From Gemella haemolysans (GTDB lineage Bacteria > Bacillota > Bacilli > Staphylococcales > Gemellaceae): a stretch of DNA of 40,215 nt. Of the stretch, positions 1 to 9,920 are shown in pieces. Below the pieces are notes generated by a model, which was given only the letters and a program-made list of their open reading frames with translations, was not told the DNA's origin and did no database searches. The stretch covers positions 1-40,215 of the forward strand of contig NZ_JAQMFS010000084.1 in NCBI RefSeq assembly GCF_028308085.1, written 5' to 3'. A program made the position numbers and the translations under genes. Every line of letters starts with the position of its first letter. The first letter of the stretch is position 1.

Positions 1-152
1 AAGATGAAATTGGTACTCCTTTCTGTATCACTTATGACTTCGAGTCTGAAAACGATGGAATGGTAACTGTTCGTGATAGAGATACTATGGAACAAACTCG
101 TATTCCTATCACTGAATTAAAACAATACATCGAAGAAAAAATTAAATTCTAA
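1..152 (+). CDS. glyS: Glycine--tRNA ligase, C-terminal fragment
   Basis: Only the last 49 codons lie in the window (frame begins at base 3; stop TAA 150-152). The peptide contains [12 protein letters not shown] and [16 protein letters not shown], which matches the C-terminal anticodon-binding domain of the alpha2-type class II glycyl-tRNA synthetase of Bacillota. The enzyme charges tRNA-Gly with glycine in the cytoplasm. The start and catalytic core are outside the window. A strong intrinsic terminator follows 8 bases after the stop, so the gene ends its transcript here. The family assignment rests on recognising this tail and is fairly secure. Confidence 0.85.
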   Translation, partial: DEIGTPFCITYDFESENDGMVTVRDRDTMEQTRIPITELKQYIEEKIKF

Positions 153-156
153 TTAA

Positions 157-306
157 ATGGACACTCAGAACAATAGTTCTGAGTGTTTTTTGGGCTACTT
201 GTCAAGGTACGAGGCAGACGTAAAAAAGTTTGCAGATTATGTTACAAAATCAAATAATGAAGATGGAGTAGCATATGCTATCGAGAATTTTATTAAAAAG
301 ATATAA
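157..306 (+). other. Small open frame after glyS, possible gene remnant
   Basis: An open frame of 49 codons begins at ATG 157, runs straight through the glyS terminator and ends TAA 304-306. It has no ribosome site, so it is unlikely to be expressed from this ATG. The second half (from about residue 14, YLSRYEADVKKFADYV, ending AIENFIKKI) has a protein-like, amphipathic composition, so it may be the tail of a decayed gene whose front is lost. I do not recognise a family. A chance open frame is a real alternative. Confidence 0.2.
161..191 (+). terminator. Intrinsic terminator of glyS
   Basis: A perfect 11-bp stem, ACACTCAGAAC (161-171) with GTTCTGAGTGT (176-186), closes a 4-base loop and runs into a T tract (186-191). 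It sits just after the glyS stop. Confidence 0.9.
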
Positions 307-405
307 TAATTTTAAAATAATTCATATGAGAACTCATAGCCGTAGAGGTTTATTGAAATCTAAATTCTCTTTATAAAATCTTTTTAGAAATCTAATAAAC
401 TGTGC

Positions 406-462
406 AGGGGGAATCAACAAAATCTTGTTTCTTAAGAAATCACGATTTTTGAGACACTCCCT
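406..462. repeat. Imperfect palindromic element, copy 1
   Basis: The 57-bp stretch is self-complementary around TTTCTTAAGAAA (428-439). Its right arm, read on the minus strand, starts AGGGAGTGTCTCAAAAAT. Nearly the same arm, AGGAGCCTCTCAAAAAT, occurs in the palindrome at 32165-32211. That suggests a dispersed hairpin element or a recurrent terminator type. The loop and outer arms differ between the copies. Confidence 0.4.
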
Positions 463-483
463 ATATTACTTATATTAAATCAA

Positions 484-510
484 AATAAAAACAGTGGATT
501 CATTCCACTG
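484..510 (-). terminator. Terminator of hicAB
   Basis: The 7-bp stem CAGTGGA (492-498)/TCCACTG (504-510) has a 5-base loop. Read on the minus strand it is followed by TTTTTATTTTG. It lies 14 bases beyond the hicB stop. Confidence 0.75.
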
Positions 511-524
511 CCTTTTTAATCTTG

Positions 525-920
525 TTATACTCCTAATTCGTTTTTTAACGCTTGCTGTAATACTTGTGAAAAGTTTATTTTTTTTTCTTTCCCTAAGTCT
601 ACTAACCATTTTGGCAAAGTAACCATTTTATTTACTGCTTTGTTTTCTTCTCTACGTCTAATAAAATCAGTATCAACATTAATTAATTGTAATTGTTGAT
701 TGTCGTTTAATTTAGCTTGTAACTCTTGATATGTACTTGGTTTAGGTATACTCATTTTTTCATCTTCTAATACTAATAAATAACCCTCTAGAGCGTCTTT
801 ACTCATGTATAAAGCTTCTTCTAAATTATCACCAAAAGTAATACAACCTTTTAAATCTGGGAATGTTATATCTATATAATCTTTTTCTTGCGTAAATACT
901 GCATAATACATATATTTCAT
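525..920 (-). CDS. hicB: HicB-family antitoxin
   Basis: This 131-residue protein is the antitoxin of a type II toxin-antitoxin pair; it should bind HicA, block its RNase activity and repress the operon. The N-terminal half carries the HicB signature: aromatic strand YYAVFTQEKDYIDITFPDLKGC, then TFGDNLEEALYMSKDALEGYL (about residues 28-48), a partial RNase H-like fold without nuclease residues. The C-terminal part (about 96-131, VTLPKWLVDLGKEKKINFS) looks like a ribbon-helix-helix DNA-binding domain. It follows hicA by 28 bases, with ribosome site AGGAGGT seven bases before ATG 920. Both genes read from the promoter at 1155-1183. Identification is secure; DNA binding by this copy is inferred. 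Confidence 0.9.
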   Translation of the reverse strand: MKYMYYAVFTQEKDYIDITFPDLKGCITFGDNLEEALYMSKDALEGYLLVLEDEKMSIPKPSTYQELQAKLNDNQQLQLINVDTDFIRRREENKAVNKMVTLPKWLVDLGKEKKINFSQVLQQALKNELGV

Positions 921-948
921 GTGGTTAACCTCCTAAAATCAAGGGGCT

Positions 949-1131
949 TTATTTCAAGCCCGCTTGTTTTAATATCTTTTGTGCCGTCCCTTTTGGTAAA
1001 TCTCTTTTTGGGTGCGGTACAGTTATAAGATAATCTTTGTTAGGGTGCTTAAATTGGTGGTGACTGCCTTTTATTCGGACTTCTTGCCAACCTAACTTAT
1101 TAAGCTGTTTTATTAATTCTTTCGAACTCAT
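949..1131 (-). CDS. hicA: HicA-family mRNA interferase toxin
   Basis: The 60-residue toxin has a double-stranded-RNA-binding-like fold and, in studied relatives, cleaves mRNA during translation. The family pattern is plain: helix KELIKQLNKLGW, then VRIKGSHHQFKHP with the catalytic histidine at residue 24, and the tail LPKGTAQKILKQAGLK. The open frame extends to an ATG at 1206, but I place the start at 1131: AGGAGGT sits five bases before it, 60 residues is the family length, and the operon promoter (1155-1183) lies inside the longer version. The toxin precedes the antitoxin, the usual hicAB order. No sign of inactivation is visible. Confidence 0.9.
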   Translation of the reverse strand: MSSKELIKQLNKLGWQEVRIKGSHHQFKHPNKDYLITVPHPKRDLPKGTAQKILKQAGLK

Positions 1132-1154
1132 GAGTTTACCTCCTAACACTATAT

Positions 1155-1183
1155 ATTTTAACATATGTTTTAACATATGTAAA
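1155..1183 (-). promoter_or_regulatory. hicAB promoter with tandem operator
   Basis: Read on the minus strand, -35 TTTACA (1183-1178) and -10 TAAAAT (1160-1155) are 17 bases apart. Two exact 12-bp direct repeats, TTTTAACATATG (1156-1167 and 1168-1179, plus-strand reading), fill the spacer and -10. Each includes the palindrome CATATG. The position suggests autorepression by HicB or HicAB, which is inferred. Confidence 0.75.
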
Positions 1184-1470
1184 TGTTTTTGTAGAAGATT
1201 ATTCATTATAATTTTTTTATCTTAAAATATTCTTGTTTTATTTATCGGTTTTTAAAATGATTTTTGCGAAAAAATAGATTTTTCTTTTAACTTCGTAGTG
1301 TATTTTGTAAAAGTCAAGTATATCAAGGCTCTAGAATATTTAAAAATCAAATGTCTGTATTTTCTTATGTAAATAAATAGTATAATTAAATTAATAGGTT
1401 GAAAAGTTCATAAAATCTTAAATATTGTTTATATAAAATTAAAAATATCCGATTTTTATTCTGTTTGTAC

Positions 1471-1499
1471 TTGATAAAAATTTAAACAAGTAGTATAAT
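1471..1499 (+). promoter_or_regulatory. Promoter of the purine operon
   Basis: TTGATA (1471-1476) and TATAAT (1494-1499) have an ideal 17-base spacer. Transcription should begin near 1506, giving an untranslated leader of about 80 bases before purE. Confidence 0.85.
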
Positions 1500-1564
1500 T
1501 TTAAATGTAGACGTACGATAAAAATAAAATATACAAATATATAATCAAATAACGTACATTTAAA
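1500..1564 (+). promoter_or_regulatory. purE leader: inverted repeat and motif shared with purA
   Basis: A perfect 10-bp inverted repeat, TTTAAATGTA (1500-1509) and TACATTTAAA (1555-1564), brackets the leader; the left arm overlaps the presumed start of transcription. Each arm continues with CGT/ACG. Just after the left arm is CGTACGATAA (1512-1521), which recurs before purA at 16437-16446. This looks like a regulator site, perhaps for a PurR-type protein, but it does not match the published PurBox core CCGAAC. Confidence 0.4.
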
Positions 1565-1584
1565 TAAAAAAAGGAGCTTAAAGT

Positions 1585-2061
1585 ATGAAAGTTGCGGTAA
1601 TTATGGGTTCGAAGTCGGATTATACAACGATGGAAGAAACTTGTAAGTTGTTAGAAGAGTTTGATATTCCTTTTGATAAAAAAGTAGTAAGTGCACATAG
1701 GACGCCTGATCTTTTAGTTGAATTTTCTAAAAATGCGAAAAAAAATGGTTATTCATTAATCATAGCAGCTGCAGGTGGTGCAGCACATCTCCCTGGGATG
1801 GTTGCTTCTATGACGACATTACCAGTTATTGGTGTTCCGATTAAATCTAGTGTTCTTAGTGGAGTTGACTCATTGTATTCGATAGTACAGATGCCTGCAG
1901 GTGTACCGGTCTTAACTATGGCAATTGGAGTAGCTGGAGCTAAAAATGCGGCTATTAGTGCCTTATCAATACTAGGAATTTATGATGAGAAGTATGCTGA
2001 TAAGTACGAACAATTTAAAAAAGAACAAGAAAGAATAGTATTGGAAGAGATGGAACTATGA
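1585..2061 (+). CDS. purE: N5-carboxyaminoimidazole ribonucleotide mutase
   Basis: PurE converts N5-CAIR, the product of PurK, to CAIR in de novo purine synthesis. The 158 residues match the class I octameric mutase: N-terminal MGSKSD (7-12) binding the ribose phosphate, SAHRT (36-40) with the catalytic histidine, and GGAAHLPG (64-71). The ribosome site AAAGGAG precedes ATG by eight bases. It is the first gene of the eleven-gene purine operon; its stop overlaps the purK start (ATGA). The presence of PurK next to it confirms the two-step bacterial route. Confidence 0.97.
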   Translation: MKVAVIMGSKSDYTTMEETCKLLEEFDIPFDKKVVSAHRTPDLLVEFSKNAKKNGYSLIIAAAGGAAHLPGMVASMTTLPVIGVPIKSSVLSGVDSLYSIVQMPAGVPVLTMAIGVAGAKNAAISALSILGIYDEKYADKYEQFKKEQERIVLEEMEL

Positions 2062-3101
2062 TTAAGACGATATTACCAGGAAAGACTATTGGAATAATCG
2101 GTGGTGGTCAACTAGGAAGAATGCTCGCTATGAGTGCCAAAGAGATGGGCTACAAGATTGCCGTTCTAGATCCTAGTGACAGTTGTTGTGCAAAAATTTT
2201 TAGCGATATTTTTATTCAAGCTGAGTTCAATGATTTCGCAAGTGTTGAAAAGTTATGTTCGGTTAGTGATGTCATCACTTTTGAATTTGAGAATATTGAT
2301 GCCGCTTCTTTAGAAAAACTAGAGAAAAAGTATAATATTGTACAAAGTGCAGAAGTGCTAAGAACTACTCAACATAGATATTATGAAAAAGAATTTGCTA
2401 GAAAACTAGACATTCCAACAGTAGACTATATATATATTGAAGAAGATACAGATGTAGAAATAACAAAACCTTATTTAATGAAAACTGTACGTTTTGGTTA
2501 TGATGGAAAAGGTCAGAAAAAAATAAGCTCTAGTGAAGAAGTAGAACCACATACGTTACTAGAGGAGTTCGTTAAACTTGATAAAGAAATTTCGGTCGTG
2601 GCTGTTAAAGATAAAGACGAGGTTAATATCATTGCAGTAGTAGAAAATGAACATAGAAATAATATTCTATATCGTTCAAAAGTACCTACTTCAGCTACTA
2701 AGCAGCAAGAAGCTCTCGCAATAGAGTATACGAAAAGAATTCTTAGTAATTTTGATTATTACGGAGTACTCACTGTTGAGTTTTTTATAAGTGAAGGAAA
2801 AGTTATTTTTAATGAAATAGCACCACGAGTTCACAATTCAGGTCATATTACGATGCAGAGTGCAACTAAGAGTCAATTTAGAGCTCATATTGAAGCTATT
2901 TGCGGATTGAAAGTCGGTAAGATAGAGAATAAAGAAACGACATTATATAATATCCTAGGTCAAGACTTAGATTATTATATAGATGTGTATAAAAATAATG
3001 GTGGTTACTTACACTTATATGAAAAAGAACCAAGACAAGATAGAAAAATAGGACATATTAATTTTTACGGTGATGTAATTTTAGGAGGAGAACATGACTA
3101 A
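2058..3101 (+). CDS. purK: N5-carboxyaminoimidazole ribonucleotide synthase
   Basis: PurK uses ATP and bicarbonate to carboxylate AIR, feeding PurE. It is an ATP-grasp enzyme of 347 residues, a little shorter than the usual 370-380. Visible marks are IGIIGGGQLGRML near the N-terminus (about 11-23), the ATP-grasp segment KTVRFGYDGKGQ and the metal-binding NEIAPRVHNSGH near residue 250-262. The start overlaps the purE stop by four bases, and the purE tail supplies a GGA-rich ribosome site. The last eight bases overlap purL. The C-terminal domain looks slightly trimmed but the catalytic parts are present. Confidence 0.96.
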   Translation: MIKTILPGKTIGIIGGGQLGRMLAMSAKEMGYKIAVLDPSDSCCAKIFSDIFIQAEFNDFASVEKLCSVSDVITFEFENIDAASLEKLEKKYNIVQSAEVLRTTQHRYYEKEFARKLDIPTVDYIYIEEDTDVEITKPYLMKTVRFGYDGKGQKKISSSEEVEPHTLLEEFVKLDKEISVVAVKDKDEVNIIAVVENEHRNNILYRSKVPTSATKQQEALAIEYTKRILSNFDYYGVLTVEFFISEGKVIFNEIAPRVHNSGHITMQSATKSQFRAHIEAICGLKVGKIENKETTLYNILGQDLDYYIDVYKNNGGYLHLYEKEPRQDRKIGHINFYGDVILGGEHD

Positions 3102-6100
3102 TAAACGAATTTTTGTAAAGAAACGCAATGGATATAATAAAGAAGAATTACAGCTAAGAGATAACTTGAATTTAGAGTTTAATCTAGGTCTTGACTCTGT
3201 AGAGTTGTATGTAATTTATGATGTCTTTAATATTGATGAAGAAACTTATGAACTAGCTAAAACTTCTGTGTTTTCTGAGATTGTTGTCGATGAAGTGTTT
3301 GAAGATATTGAGCTTAACGATGGGAAGTATTTCGCTTATGAAGTGTTACCTGCTCAATACGATCAAAGAGCTGACAGCGCAAAAGAAAGCATAAGACTGC
3401 TTAACTCGAAGAGTAAAGCAACTGTACGAAGTGGTAAGCTAGTTCTTTTTAATAAAGAATTAACAGATGAACAATTAGAACTTGTTGAAAGTTATTTAGT
3501 AAATCCTATTGAAGCTCGTAAAAAAGATTTATCAATTCTTGACTTTACATTAGATTCTACTCCAAAACCACTAAAAGATTTAGCGGGATTTTTAGAGTTT
3601 GACAAAGATGCGTTACTTGGTCTTAAAAAAGAATTTTCTCTAGCGATGAATATTGAAGATTTAGTATTTATCCAAGATTACTTCAAAAAAGAAGGTCGCG
3701 TACCAACTGAAACTGAAATCTATGTATTAGATTGTTACTGGAGTGACCACTGCCGACACACTACATTTGAAACTGTGTTGGATAAAGTTAAAATTGAGTC
3801 AGAACTTTTCCAAAAAGAGATGCAAGATGCATTTGATTATTACTTAAATGTTCGTGATGAACTTGACCGTAACGATAAACCTATCACGCTTATGGATATG
3901 GCGAGTATTATTGGTAAATATCATGTAAAAGTATTAAAAGATGAAAATATTGAAGTAAGTGAAGAGATTAATGCATGTTCATTCTTTACTACTATAGAAA
4001 ATAATGGTGAAAAAGAACGTTGGTTAATCCAATTCAAAAATGAAACTCATAACCACCCAAGTGAAATCGAACCATTTGGAGGAGCGAGTACTTGTATAGG
4101 GGGAGCTATTAGAGACCCACTATCAGGACGTAGTTACGTTTATCAAGCTATGCGTATTTCAGGAAGTGGTAATGTATTACAAAAACGTGAAGATACTTTA
4201 AAACACAAACTTCCCCAAGTAGATATAGCTAAAGGAACTGCACACGGTAATTCATCATACGGTAACCAAATTGGACTTGCGACTACTTTTGTTCGTGAAT
4301 TATATGATGATAGCTATGTAGCTAAACATATGGAAGTTGGAGCTGTAGTTGGAGCTGTTAAGGACGGAGATTATAAACGTGAAACTCTTGTCGATGGTGA
4401 TATCGTTGTAATGATAGGTGGTAGAACTGGTCGCGATGGTATTCAAGGTGCGAGTGGTTCAAGTGTAGAACATACTAACGATTCATTAAACACTATGTCT
4501 AGCCAAGTTCAAAAAGGTAATGCTCCAGAAGAACGTAAGTTACAGCGTTTATTTAGAAAACCAGAGGTTACAAGACTTATTAAAAAATGTAATGACTTTG
4601 GTGCTGGTGGTGTATGTGTAGCTATCGGTGAACTATCTGATGGTATTGAAATTCATTTAGAAAAAGTACTTACAAAATATCAAGGATTGAATGCTACAGA
4701 ACTTGCTACAAGTGAATCTCAAGAACGTATGGCAGTAGCTATTGATAAGAAAGATTATGATGCGTTTGTTCGTGAATGTGAGAAAGAAAATATTGAGTAC
4801 GCTCATGTTGCCAACGTAACTAATAGACGTCGCTTAGAAATGTATTACAACGATGAGAAAGTTGTTGATATGAGTGCTGATTTCTTAGAAACAAGTGGTG
4901 TTCGTCAAAAATCATCAGTTACAATGAAAGATAACACTGCAGCTAATCCATTCTTAAATAAAGAAGTAAGTCGTGAAAATATTTTAAGTGAATTAGGTGA
5001 GTTAAATGTAACTTGTCAAAAAGGTCTTGCTCAAAAATTTGACTCTTCAATTGGTGTAACTACAGTACTTATGCCATTTGCTGGTAAACACAAACTTACA
5101 CCAGTTCAAGCGAGTGTTCAAGCTTTACCAACATTACATACAACAAGTGATACAGCGACAATCTTAACTTACGGATTTATTCCAAAAATTTCTTACTACT
5201 CACCATTCCTATCGTCTATTTATGCGGTGTTAGAATCAGTAGCTAAAGTTTACGCAGTAGGTGGAAATAAAGATAGCTTATACTTCTCATTCCAAGAGTA
5301 CTTCGAAAAATTAGGAACTGACAGTACTAAATGGGGTAAAGTTACTCAAAGTTTATTAGGAAGTATTTATGCTCAAAAAGAAATTGGTAGACCAAGTATC
5401 GGTGGTAAGGATAGTATGTCAGGTACTTTCAATGACTTAAATGTAGTTGAGACTTTAATTTCATTTGCTTGTACTCCTGTAAAAATAGCTGATGTAATAA
5501 CTCCTGAACTTAAACAAGTTGGCAATAAATTATACTATGTTCCTGTAGAAAAAGATGAAAAAGGATACCCAGATATTAAGAAAACTTTAGAAAATTATGA
5601 ACTTGTTCATAAGTATATTAAAGAAGGTAAGATAGTATCTGCTTATGTTCAAGAAGAGGGAAGTATTGCCGCTTCATTAGTGAAAATGTCACTAGGTAAT
5701 GATTTAGGTTTTGAAGTTGAAAAAGAAAACATTCTTAACTTTGATCCAGCATCACTTGTAGTAGAAGCAACAGCTGAGCTACCATTTGAAGAATTAGGAA
5801 AAGTTAGTGAAAGAATTATAATTAATAATGAAGTGTTTATGCATAAAGATATTTACGAAGCATATACAAAAACACTAAATAAAGTTTATCCAATATATCA
5901 AAATGAAGATAAAGGTAATGTTGAAAATCTTCATACAGAATATAAAGAGAAAAAATATTATCCAGAATATGTAGAAGATGTAAAAGTAGTTATTCCAGTA
6001 TTCCCTGGTACAAACTGTGAATATGATAGTGAAAAAGCCTTCTTAGAAGCGGGAGCTACACCTATTACAGTAGTTATTAGAAATACACGTGAAAATGATA

Positions 6101-6771
6101 TTGAACAATCGATAGAAGAGTTCACAAAAGCCATCGAAGAATCTCATATAATTATGTTCCCTGGAGGATTCTCGAGTGGAGATGAACCAGATGGAAGTGC
6201 TAAATACATTGTAAACTTCTTAAAAAATGAAAAAGTTAAAGATGCGATTCATAAACACCTTGTTCAGAAAAAATTAATCTTAGGTGTGTGTAACGGATTC
6301 CAAGCATTACTTAAATCTGGGCTATTACCTTATGGTGAAGTAAGAGAGTTGGCAGAAGATGACCTAACACTATATAGAAATGATAGTTATGAACATATTT
6401 CAACTACAGCATTTACTCGTGTAGCTAATACTAACTCACCTTGGTTACAAGATTTTAACATTGGAGAGCAACACGAAGTAGTGTTCAGCCATGGTGAAGG
6501 TAAAGTTGTAGGACTTAATATTAACAAATTTAAACATCTTGTAGCTTTCCAATATAGTGATTTCGATGGTAATGCGACATTAAATGGTCGTTTCAATCCT
6601 AACGGATCAGTTCTAGCTACTGAAGGATTAGTTAGTGAAGATGGTCTTATCCTAGGAAAAATGGGACACAGCGAAAGATACGGAGCTACATTATATAAAA
6701 CAAATACAATAAAAGTAAAACAAGATATATTCAAAAATGGAGTGAATTACTTCAAAGGGGGAAGAAAATAA
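3094..6771 (+). CDS. purL: Phosphoribosylformylglycinamidine synthase, single-chain form
   Basis: This 1225-residue enzyme converts FGAR to FGAM with glutamine and ATP. It is the large fused form, doing in one chain what PurS, PurL and PurQ do separately in Bacillus. The order is an N-terminal PurS-like region (about 1-170), two AIR-synthetase-like halves with [13 protein letters not shown] (about 211-223) and [17 protein letters not shown] (from about 315), and a C-terminal glutaminase from about residue 963 ([15 protein letters not shown]). The glutaminase nucleophile is Cys1066 in GVCNGFQ; the partner residues are His1192 and Glu1194 in GHSER. The ribosome site TAGGAGGAG precedes ATG; the start lies inside purK. 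The form resembles streptococcal and clostridial PurL. Confidence 0.97.
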   Translation: MTNKRIFVKKRNGYNKEELQLRDNLNLEFNLGLDSVELYVIYDVFNIDEETYELAKTSVFSEIVVDEVFEDIELNDGKYFAYEVLPAQYDQRADSAKESIRLLNSKSKATVRSGKLVLFNKELTDEQLELVESYLVNPIEARKKDLSILDFTLDSTPKPLKDLAGFLEFDKDALLGLKKEFSLAMNIEDLVFIQDYFKKEGRVPTETEIYVLDCYWSDHCRHTTFETVLDKVKIESELFQKEMQDAFDYYLNVRDELDRNDKPITLMDMASIIGKYHVKVLKDENIEVSEEINACSFFTTIENNGEKERWLIQFKNETHNHPSEIEPFGGASTCIGGAIRDPLSGRSYVYQAMRISGSGNVLQKREDTLKHKLPQVDIAKGTAHGNSSYGNQIGLATTFVRELYDDSYVAKHMEVGAVVGAVKDGDYKRETLVDGDIVVMIGGRTGRDGIQGASGSSVEHTNDSLNTMSSQVQKGNAPEERKLQRLFRKPEVTRLIKKCNDFGAGGVCVAIGELSDGIEIHLEKVLTKYQGLNATELATSESQERMAVAIDKKDYDAFVRECEKENIEYAHVANVTNRRRLEMYYNDEKVVDMSADFLETSGVRQKSSVTMKDNTAANPFLNKEVSRENILSELGELNVTCQKGLAQKFDSSIGVTTVLMPFAGKHKLTPVQASVQALPTLHTTSDTATILTYGFIPKISYYSPFLSSIYAVLESVAKVYAVGGNKDSLYFSFQEYFEKLGTDSTKWGKVTQSLLGSIYAQKEIGRPSIGGKDSMSGTFNDLNVVETLISFACTPVKIADVITPELKQVGNKLYYVPVEKDEKGYPDIKKTLENYELVHKYIKEGKIVSAYVQEEGSIAASLVKMSLGNDLGFEVEKENILNFDPASLVVEATAELPFEELGKVSERIIINNEVFMHKDIYEAYTKTLNKVYPIYQNEDKGNVENLHTEYKEKKYYPEYVEDVKVVIPVFPGTNCEYDSEKAFLEAGATPITVVIRNTRENDIEQSIEEFTKAIEESHIIMFPGGFSSGDEPDGSAKYIVNFLKNEKVKDAIHKHLVQKKLILGVCNGFQALLKSGLLPYGEVRELAEDDLTLYRNDSYEHISTTAFTRVANTNSPWLQDFNIGEQHEVVFSHGEGKVVGLNINKFKHLVAFQYSDFDGNATLNGRFNPNGSVLATEGLVSEDGLILGKMGHSERYGATLYKTNTIKVKQDIFKNGVNYFKGGRK

Positions 6772-7472
6772 TGAAACTTTTATATGAAGGAAAAGCTAAA
6801 CAACTGTTCGAATGTGAAAACAATGATGAAATATATGTACATTATAAAAATAGTGCTACAGCCTTTAACGGTGTAAAAAAAGAAGAATTTGAAGGTAAAG
6901 GGGTATTTAATAACACAATTACTTCATTAATCTTCAAATACTTAGAAAAAGAAGGTGTAAAAACACACTTCATTAAAAAAGTTAATGAAACAGATCAAAT
7001 CTGTAAACACGTAACTATTATTCCTTTAGAAGTAATTGTTCGTAATATAGTAGCAGGATCTATGGCAAAAAAATATGGACTTGAAGAAGGAAAAAAATTA
7101 AAAAAACCAGTCTTTGAGTTAAGTTATAAAAATGACGAACTAAATGATCCATTAATAAATAATGATCATGCAGTGGCATTAGAAATCGTTACAGAAGAAG
7201 AGTTAGAAAATATCCGTACTCAAGCTTTAAAAATCAATGAACTATTACAAAAATTGTACTTAGATGCAAACTTAGTGCTTGTTGACTTCAAAATTGAATT
7301 CGGAAAAACTAAAGATGGTGAAATAATTCTAGCTGATGAAATTTCTCCAGATACATGTCGTCTTTGGGATAAGGATACAAATGAGAAATTAGACAAAGAT
7401 AGATTTAGAAGAGATTTAGGTTCAGTAATGGAAGCTTATGAAGAAGTTTTAAGGAGATTAAAAAATGCGTAG
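6771..7472 (+). CDS. purC: SAICAR synthetase
   Basis: PurC joins CAIR with aspartate using ATP to make SAICAR. The 233-residue length is typical of bacteria. Recognisable parts are the N-terminal YEGKAKQLF, the segment [14 protein letters not shown] and the signature [15 protein letters not shown] near residue 185-199. Its ATG shares one base with the purL TAA (TAATG), and GGGGGAAG upstream serves as ribosome site, so translation is probably coupled. The end overlaps purF by eight bases. Confidence 0.97.
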   Translation: MKLLYEGKAKQLFECENNDEIYVHYKNSATAFNGVKKEEFEGKGVFNNTITSLIFKYLEKEGVKTHFIKKVNETDQICKHVTIIPLEVIVRNIVAGSMAKKYGLEEGKKLKKPVFELSYKNDELNDPLINNDHAVALEIVTEEELENIRTQALKINELLQKLYLDANLVLVDFKIEFGKTKDGEIILADEISPDTCRLWDKDTNEKLDKDRFRRDLGSVMEAYEEVLRRLKNA

Positions 7473-8916
7473 TCTTAATGAAGAATGTGGAGTATTTGGT
7501 ATTTGGGGACATCCTGAAGCTAGTAATGTGACGTACTTTGGTTTACATAGTTTACAACATAGAGGTCAAGAAGGAGCTGGAATAGTTTCTAAAGAAGGTA
7601 CAACACTTAGAGGGCATCGTGACCTAGGTCTAGTATCAGAAGTATTTCGTGATAAAGAGAAATTAGAAAGATTAGTAGGTGAGAGTGCTATTGGGCATGT
7701 TAGATATGCGACTAGTGGAAGCAATAGTATTCAAAATATTCAACCATTTCTATTTCATTTCTATGATATGAGTGTTGGTATCTGCCACAATGGTAACTTA
7801 ATCAATGCGAAAACTTTAAGAAAAGAATTAGAAGAACAAGGTGCAATATTCCATTCGTCTTCTGATACAGAAGTACTTATTCATCTAATTAGAAGAAGTA
7901 AAAAAGAAACTTTTAAAGAACAACTTAAAGAAAGTTTAAATATTATCAAAGGTGGATTTACATATTTAGTATTAACAGAAAATACTCTTTATGGTGCGGT
8001 TGATCCAAATAGCTTCAGACCTTTAGCGATAGGTAAGATGAAAAATGGGGCCTATGTTGCGGCAAGTGAGACTTGTGCATTGGATATAGTTGGTGCAGAG
8101 TTTGTATGTAATGTAGGTGCTGGAGAGCTAGTTACTATTAATGATAAAGGTATTAGAATCGAGAAATATACAGAAGATACACAAGTAGCTATAGCAGCGA
8201 TGGAATATGTATATTTTGCTAGACCTGACTCTAATATTGCTGGTATTAACGTTCACAGCGCGAGAAAAAGAACAGGCCGTACACTTGCTAAAGAGCAACC
8301 TACACCAGATGCTGATATGGTAATAGGTGTACCTAACTCATCTTTATCTGCAGCTAGTGGTTATGCAGAAGAAAGTGGACTTCCATATGAAATGGGACTA
8401 ATTAAAAATCAATATGTAGCTCGTACATTTATACAGCCTACACAAGAACTTCGTGAGCAAGGTGTAAGGATGAAACTATCAGCTGTAAGAGGAGTAGTTC
8501 AAGGTAAGAGTATTGTATTAGTTGATGATTCGATAGTTCGCGGTACTACTAGTAAGAGAATAGTGAAAATGTTAAAAGAAGCGGGAGCAAGAGAAGTGCA
8601 CGTAAGAATAGCATGTCCACCTCTAATGTTCCCTAGTTTCTATGGTATAGATATTTCTACTACACAAGAACTTATCTCAGCAAATAAAACAAATGAAGAA
8701 ATATGTGAAATTATTGGAGCGGATTCTCTAGGTTTCTTAAGTGAACAAGGATTGATAGATTCTATTGGTTTAAACTATGATGCACCGTATACAGGGTTAT
8801 GTATGGAGTGCTATAACGGAGATTATTCAGCAGGTCTATATGACTATGAAGAAAGTTACGTTAATTCAATGACAGATATTCAAATACAATTTCTAAAAGA
8901 GAGGGGTAGAATGTAA
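7465..8916 (+). CDS. purF: Amidophosphoribosyltransferase
   Basis: PurF catalyses the first committed step, PRPP plus glutamine to phosphoribosylamine. The N-terminus [12 protein letters not shown] implies a seven-residue propeptide removed to expose the nucleophile Cys8, as in Bacillus PurF. The PRPP loop [14 protein letters not shown] lies near 350-363. Cysteines in EFVCNVG, RIACPPL and GLCMECYNG match the four ligands of the structural [4Fe-4S] cluster of the Bacillus type, which makes the enzyme oxygen-sensitive. The start lies inside purC with AGGAG eight bases upstream; the stop shares one base with purM (TAATG). Length 483. Confidence 0.97.
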   Translation: MRSLNEECGVFGIWGHPEASNVTYFGLHSLQHRGQEGAGIVSKEGTTLRGHRDLGLVSEVFRDKEKLERLVGESAIGHVRYATSGSNSIQNIQPFLFHFYDMSVGICHNGNLINAKTLRKELEEQGAIFHSSSDTEVLIHLIRRSKKETFKEQLKESLNIIKGGFTYLVLTENTLYGAVDPNSFRPLAIGKMKNGAYVAASETCALDIVGAEFVCNVGAGELVTINDKGIRIEKYTEDTQVAIAAMEYVYFARPDSNIAGINVHSARKRTGRTLAKEQPTPDADMVIGVPNSSLSAASGYAEESGLPYEMGLIKNQYVARTFIQPTQELREQGVRMKLSAVRGVVQGKSIVLVDDSIVRGTTSKRIVKMLKEAGAREVHVRIACPPLMFPSFYGIDISTTQELISANKTNEEICEIIGADSLGFLSEQGLIDSIGLNYDAPYTGLCMECYNGDYSAGLYDYEESYVNSMTDIQIQFLKERGRM

Positions 8917-9920
8917 TGAGTAAAAAGTATGAAGAAAGTGGTGTAAGTTTACAAGCAGGTTATGAGAGTGTGGAGCGTATTAAAAAACACGTAGCTCGTA
9001 CTAAAAATCTTGGTATGATGTCAGCTATCGGTGGCTTTGGGGGAGCGTTCGACCTTAGTAGTTATAACTTTAAAAATCCTGTATTAGTTAGTGGAACTGA
9101 CGGTGTAGGAACAAAGTTAAAACTTGCATTCGAATTGGATATTCATAATACAATTGGTATAGATGTTGTAGCGATGTGTGCCAATGATATACTAGCACAA
9201 GGTGCAATTCCATTATTCTTCCTAGATTATCTAGCAGTAGGTAAAAACTACCCTGAACAAGTAGAAGCAATTGTAGAAGGTGTTGCTGAAGGTTGTGTTC
9301 AAGCAGGGTGTGCGATAGTCGGTGGGGAGACTGCTGAGATGGCAGGATTTTATGAAGACGGTGAATATGATATTGCTGGATTCTGCGTAGGGGCTCAAGA
9401 AAAAGAACTATTATTAAGTACTGAAAATACAAAAGCAGGTCAAGTTGTTATAGGTCTTCCGTCAAGTGGAGTACATTCCAATGGCTTTTCATTAGTAAGA
9501 AAAATTTTAAAAGATAATAATATTGGTTTAAACGAAGAATTTAATGGAAGTACAGTAGGAAAAATATTATTAACACCTACTAAAATCTATGTAAAAGAAG
9601 TACTTAAAGTACTGGAAGAGGTAAAAGTAGCTGGAATAGCTCATATTACTGGGGGAGGTTTCCATGAGAATTTACCTCGTGCTCTTAGAGATGGATTAGG
9701 TATGAAGATTGATAAAAATTCATATGAAGTACCAGCGGTATTCAAGTATCTACAAGAAAAAGGTAAAATCGATGAAGAAGAAATGTACCACATCTTTAAT
9801 ATGGGTGTAGGAATGGTATTAATAGTAAACAAGGAAGACGTAGATAAAACTTTATCATTAATAGATAATGCGTTTGTTCTTGGAGAAGTAACAGATGAAA
9901 GTGGAATAAAAATAGTATGA
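8916..9920 (+). CDS. purM: Phosphoribosylformylglycinamidine cyclo-ligase (AIR synthetase)
   Basis: PurM closes the imidazole ring, FGAM plus ATP to AIR. The 334-residue chain shows the glycine-rich [14 protein letters not shown] (from residue 60), [30 protein letters not shown] and [13 protein letters not shown], all family signatures. The start overlaps the purF stop by one base with GAGGGG upstream; the stop overlaps the purN start by four bases (ATGA). Nothing unusual is visible. Confidence 0.97.
   Translation: MSKKYEESGVSLQAGYESVERIKKHVARTKNLGMMSAIGGFGGAFDLSSYNFKNPVLVSGTDGVGTKLKLAFELDIHNTIGIDVVAMCANDILAQGAIPLFFLDYLAVGKNYPEQVEAIVEGVAEGCVQAGCAIVGGETAEMAGFYEDGEYDIAGFCVGAQEKELLLSTENTKAGQVVIGLPSSGVHSNGFSLVRKILKDNNIGLNEEFNGSTVGKILLTPTKIYVKEVLKVLEEVKVAGIAHITGGGFHENLPRALRDGLGMKIDKNSYEVPAVFKYLQEKGKIDEEEMYHIFNMGVGMVLIVNKEDVDKTLSLIDNAFVLGEVTDESGIKIV

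Larger units (their letters stand above)
307..524. other. Gene-free stretch between glyS and hicB
   Basis: I see no credible gene here. It holds an imperfect palindromic element (406-462), listed separately, and the terminator of the minus-strand hicAB operon (484-510). Confidence 0.6.
1207..1584. other. hicAB-purE intergenic region
   Basis: This gene-free region holds the purE promoter (1471-1499) and an 80-base leader. A second possible -10, TATAAT at 1381-1386, has no convincing -35. I looked for the conserved core of a purine riboswitch in the leader and did not see it. Confidence 0.6.

Noticed and set aside
1132-1206. Longer hicA start at 1206
   Set aside because: The operon promoter lies inside this extension, and ATG 1131 has a good ribosome site.
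1500-1584. Purine riboswitch in the purE leader
   Set aside because: The leader is only about 80 bases and lacks the conserved junction bases and loop-loop pairing sequences of that class.
6387-6734. 115-codon minus-strand open frame inside purL
   Set aside because: It lies wholly opposite the purL glutaminase domain, which is intact; no ribosome site and odd composition.
9088-9432. 114-codon minus-strand open frame inside purM
   Set aside because: Rich in His, Leu and Gln from reverse reading of purM codons; a shadow.
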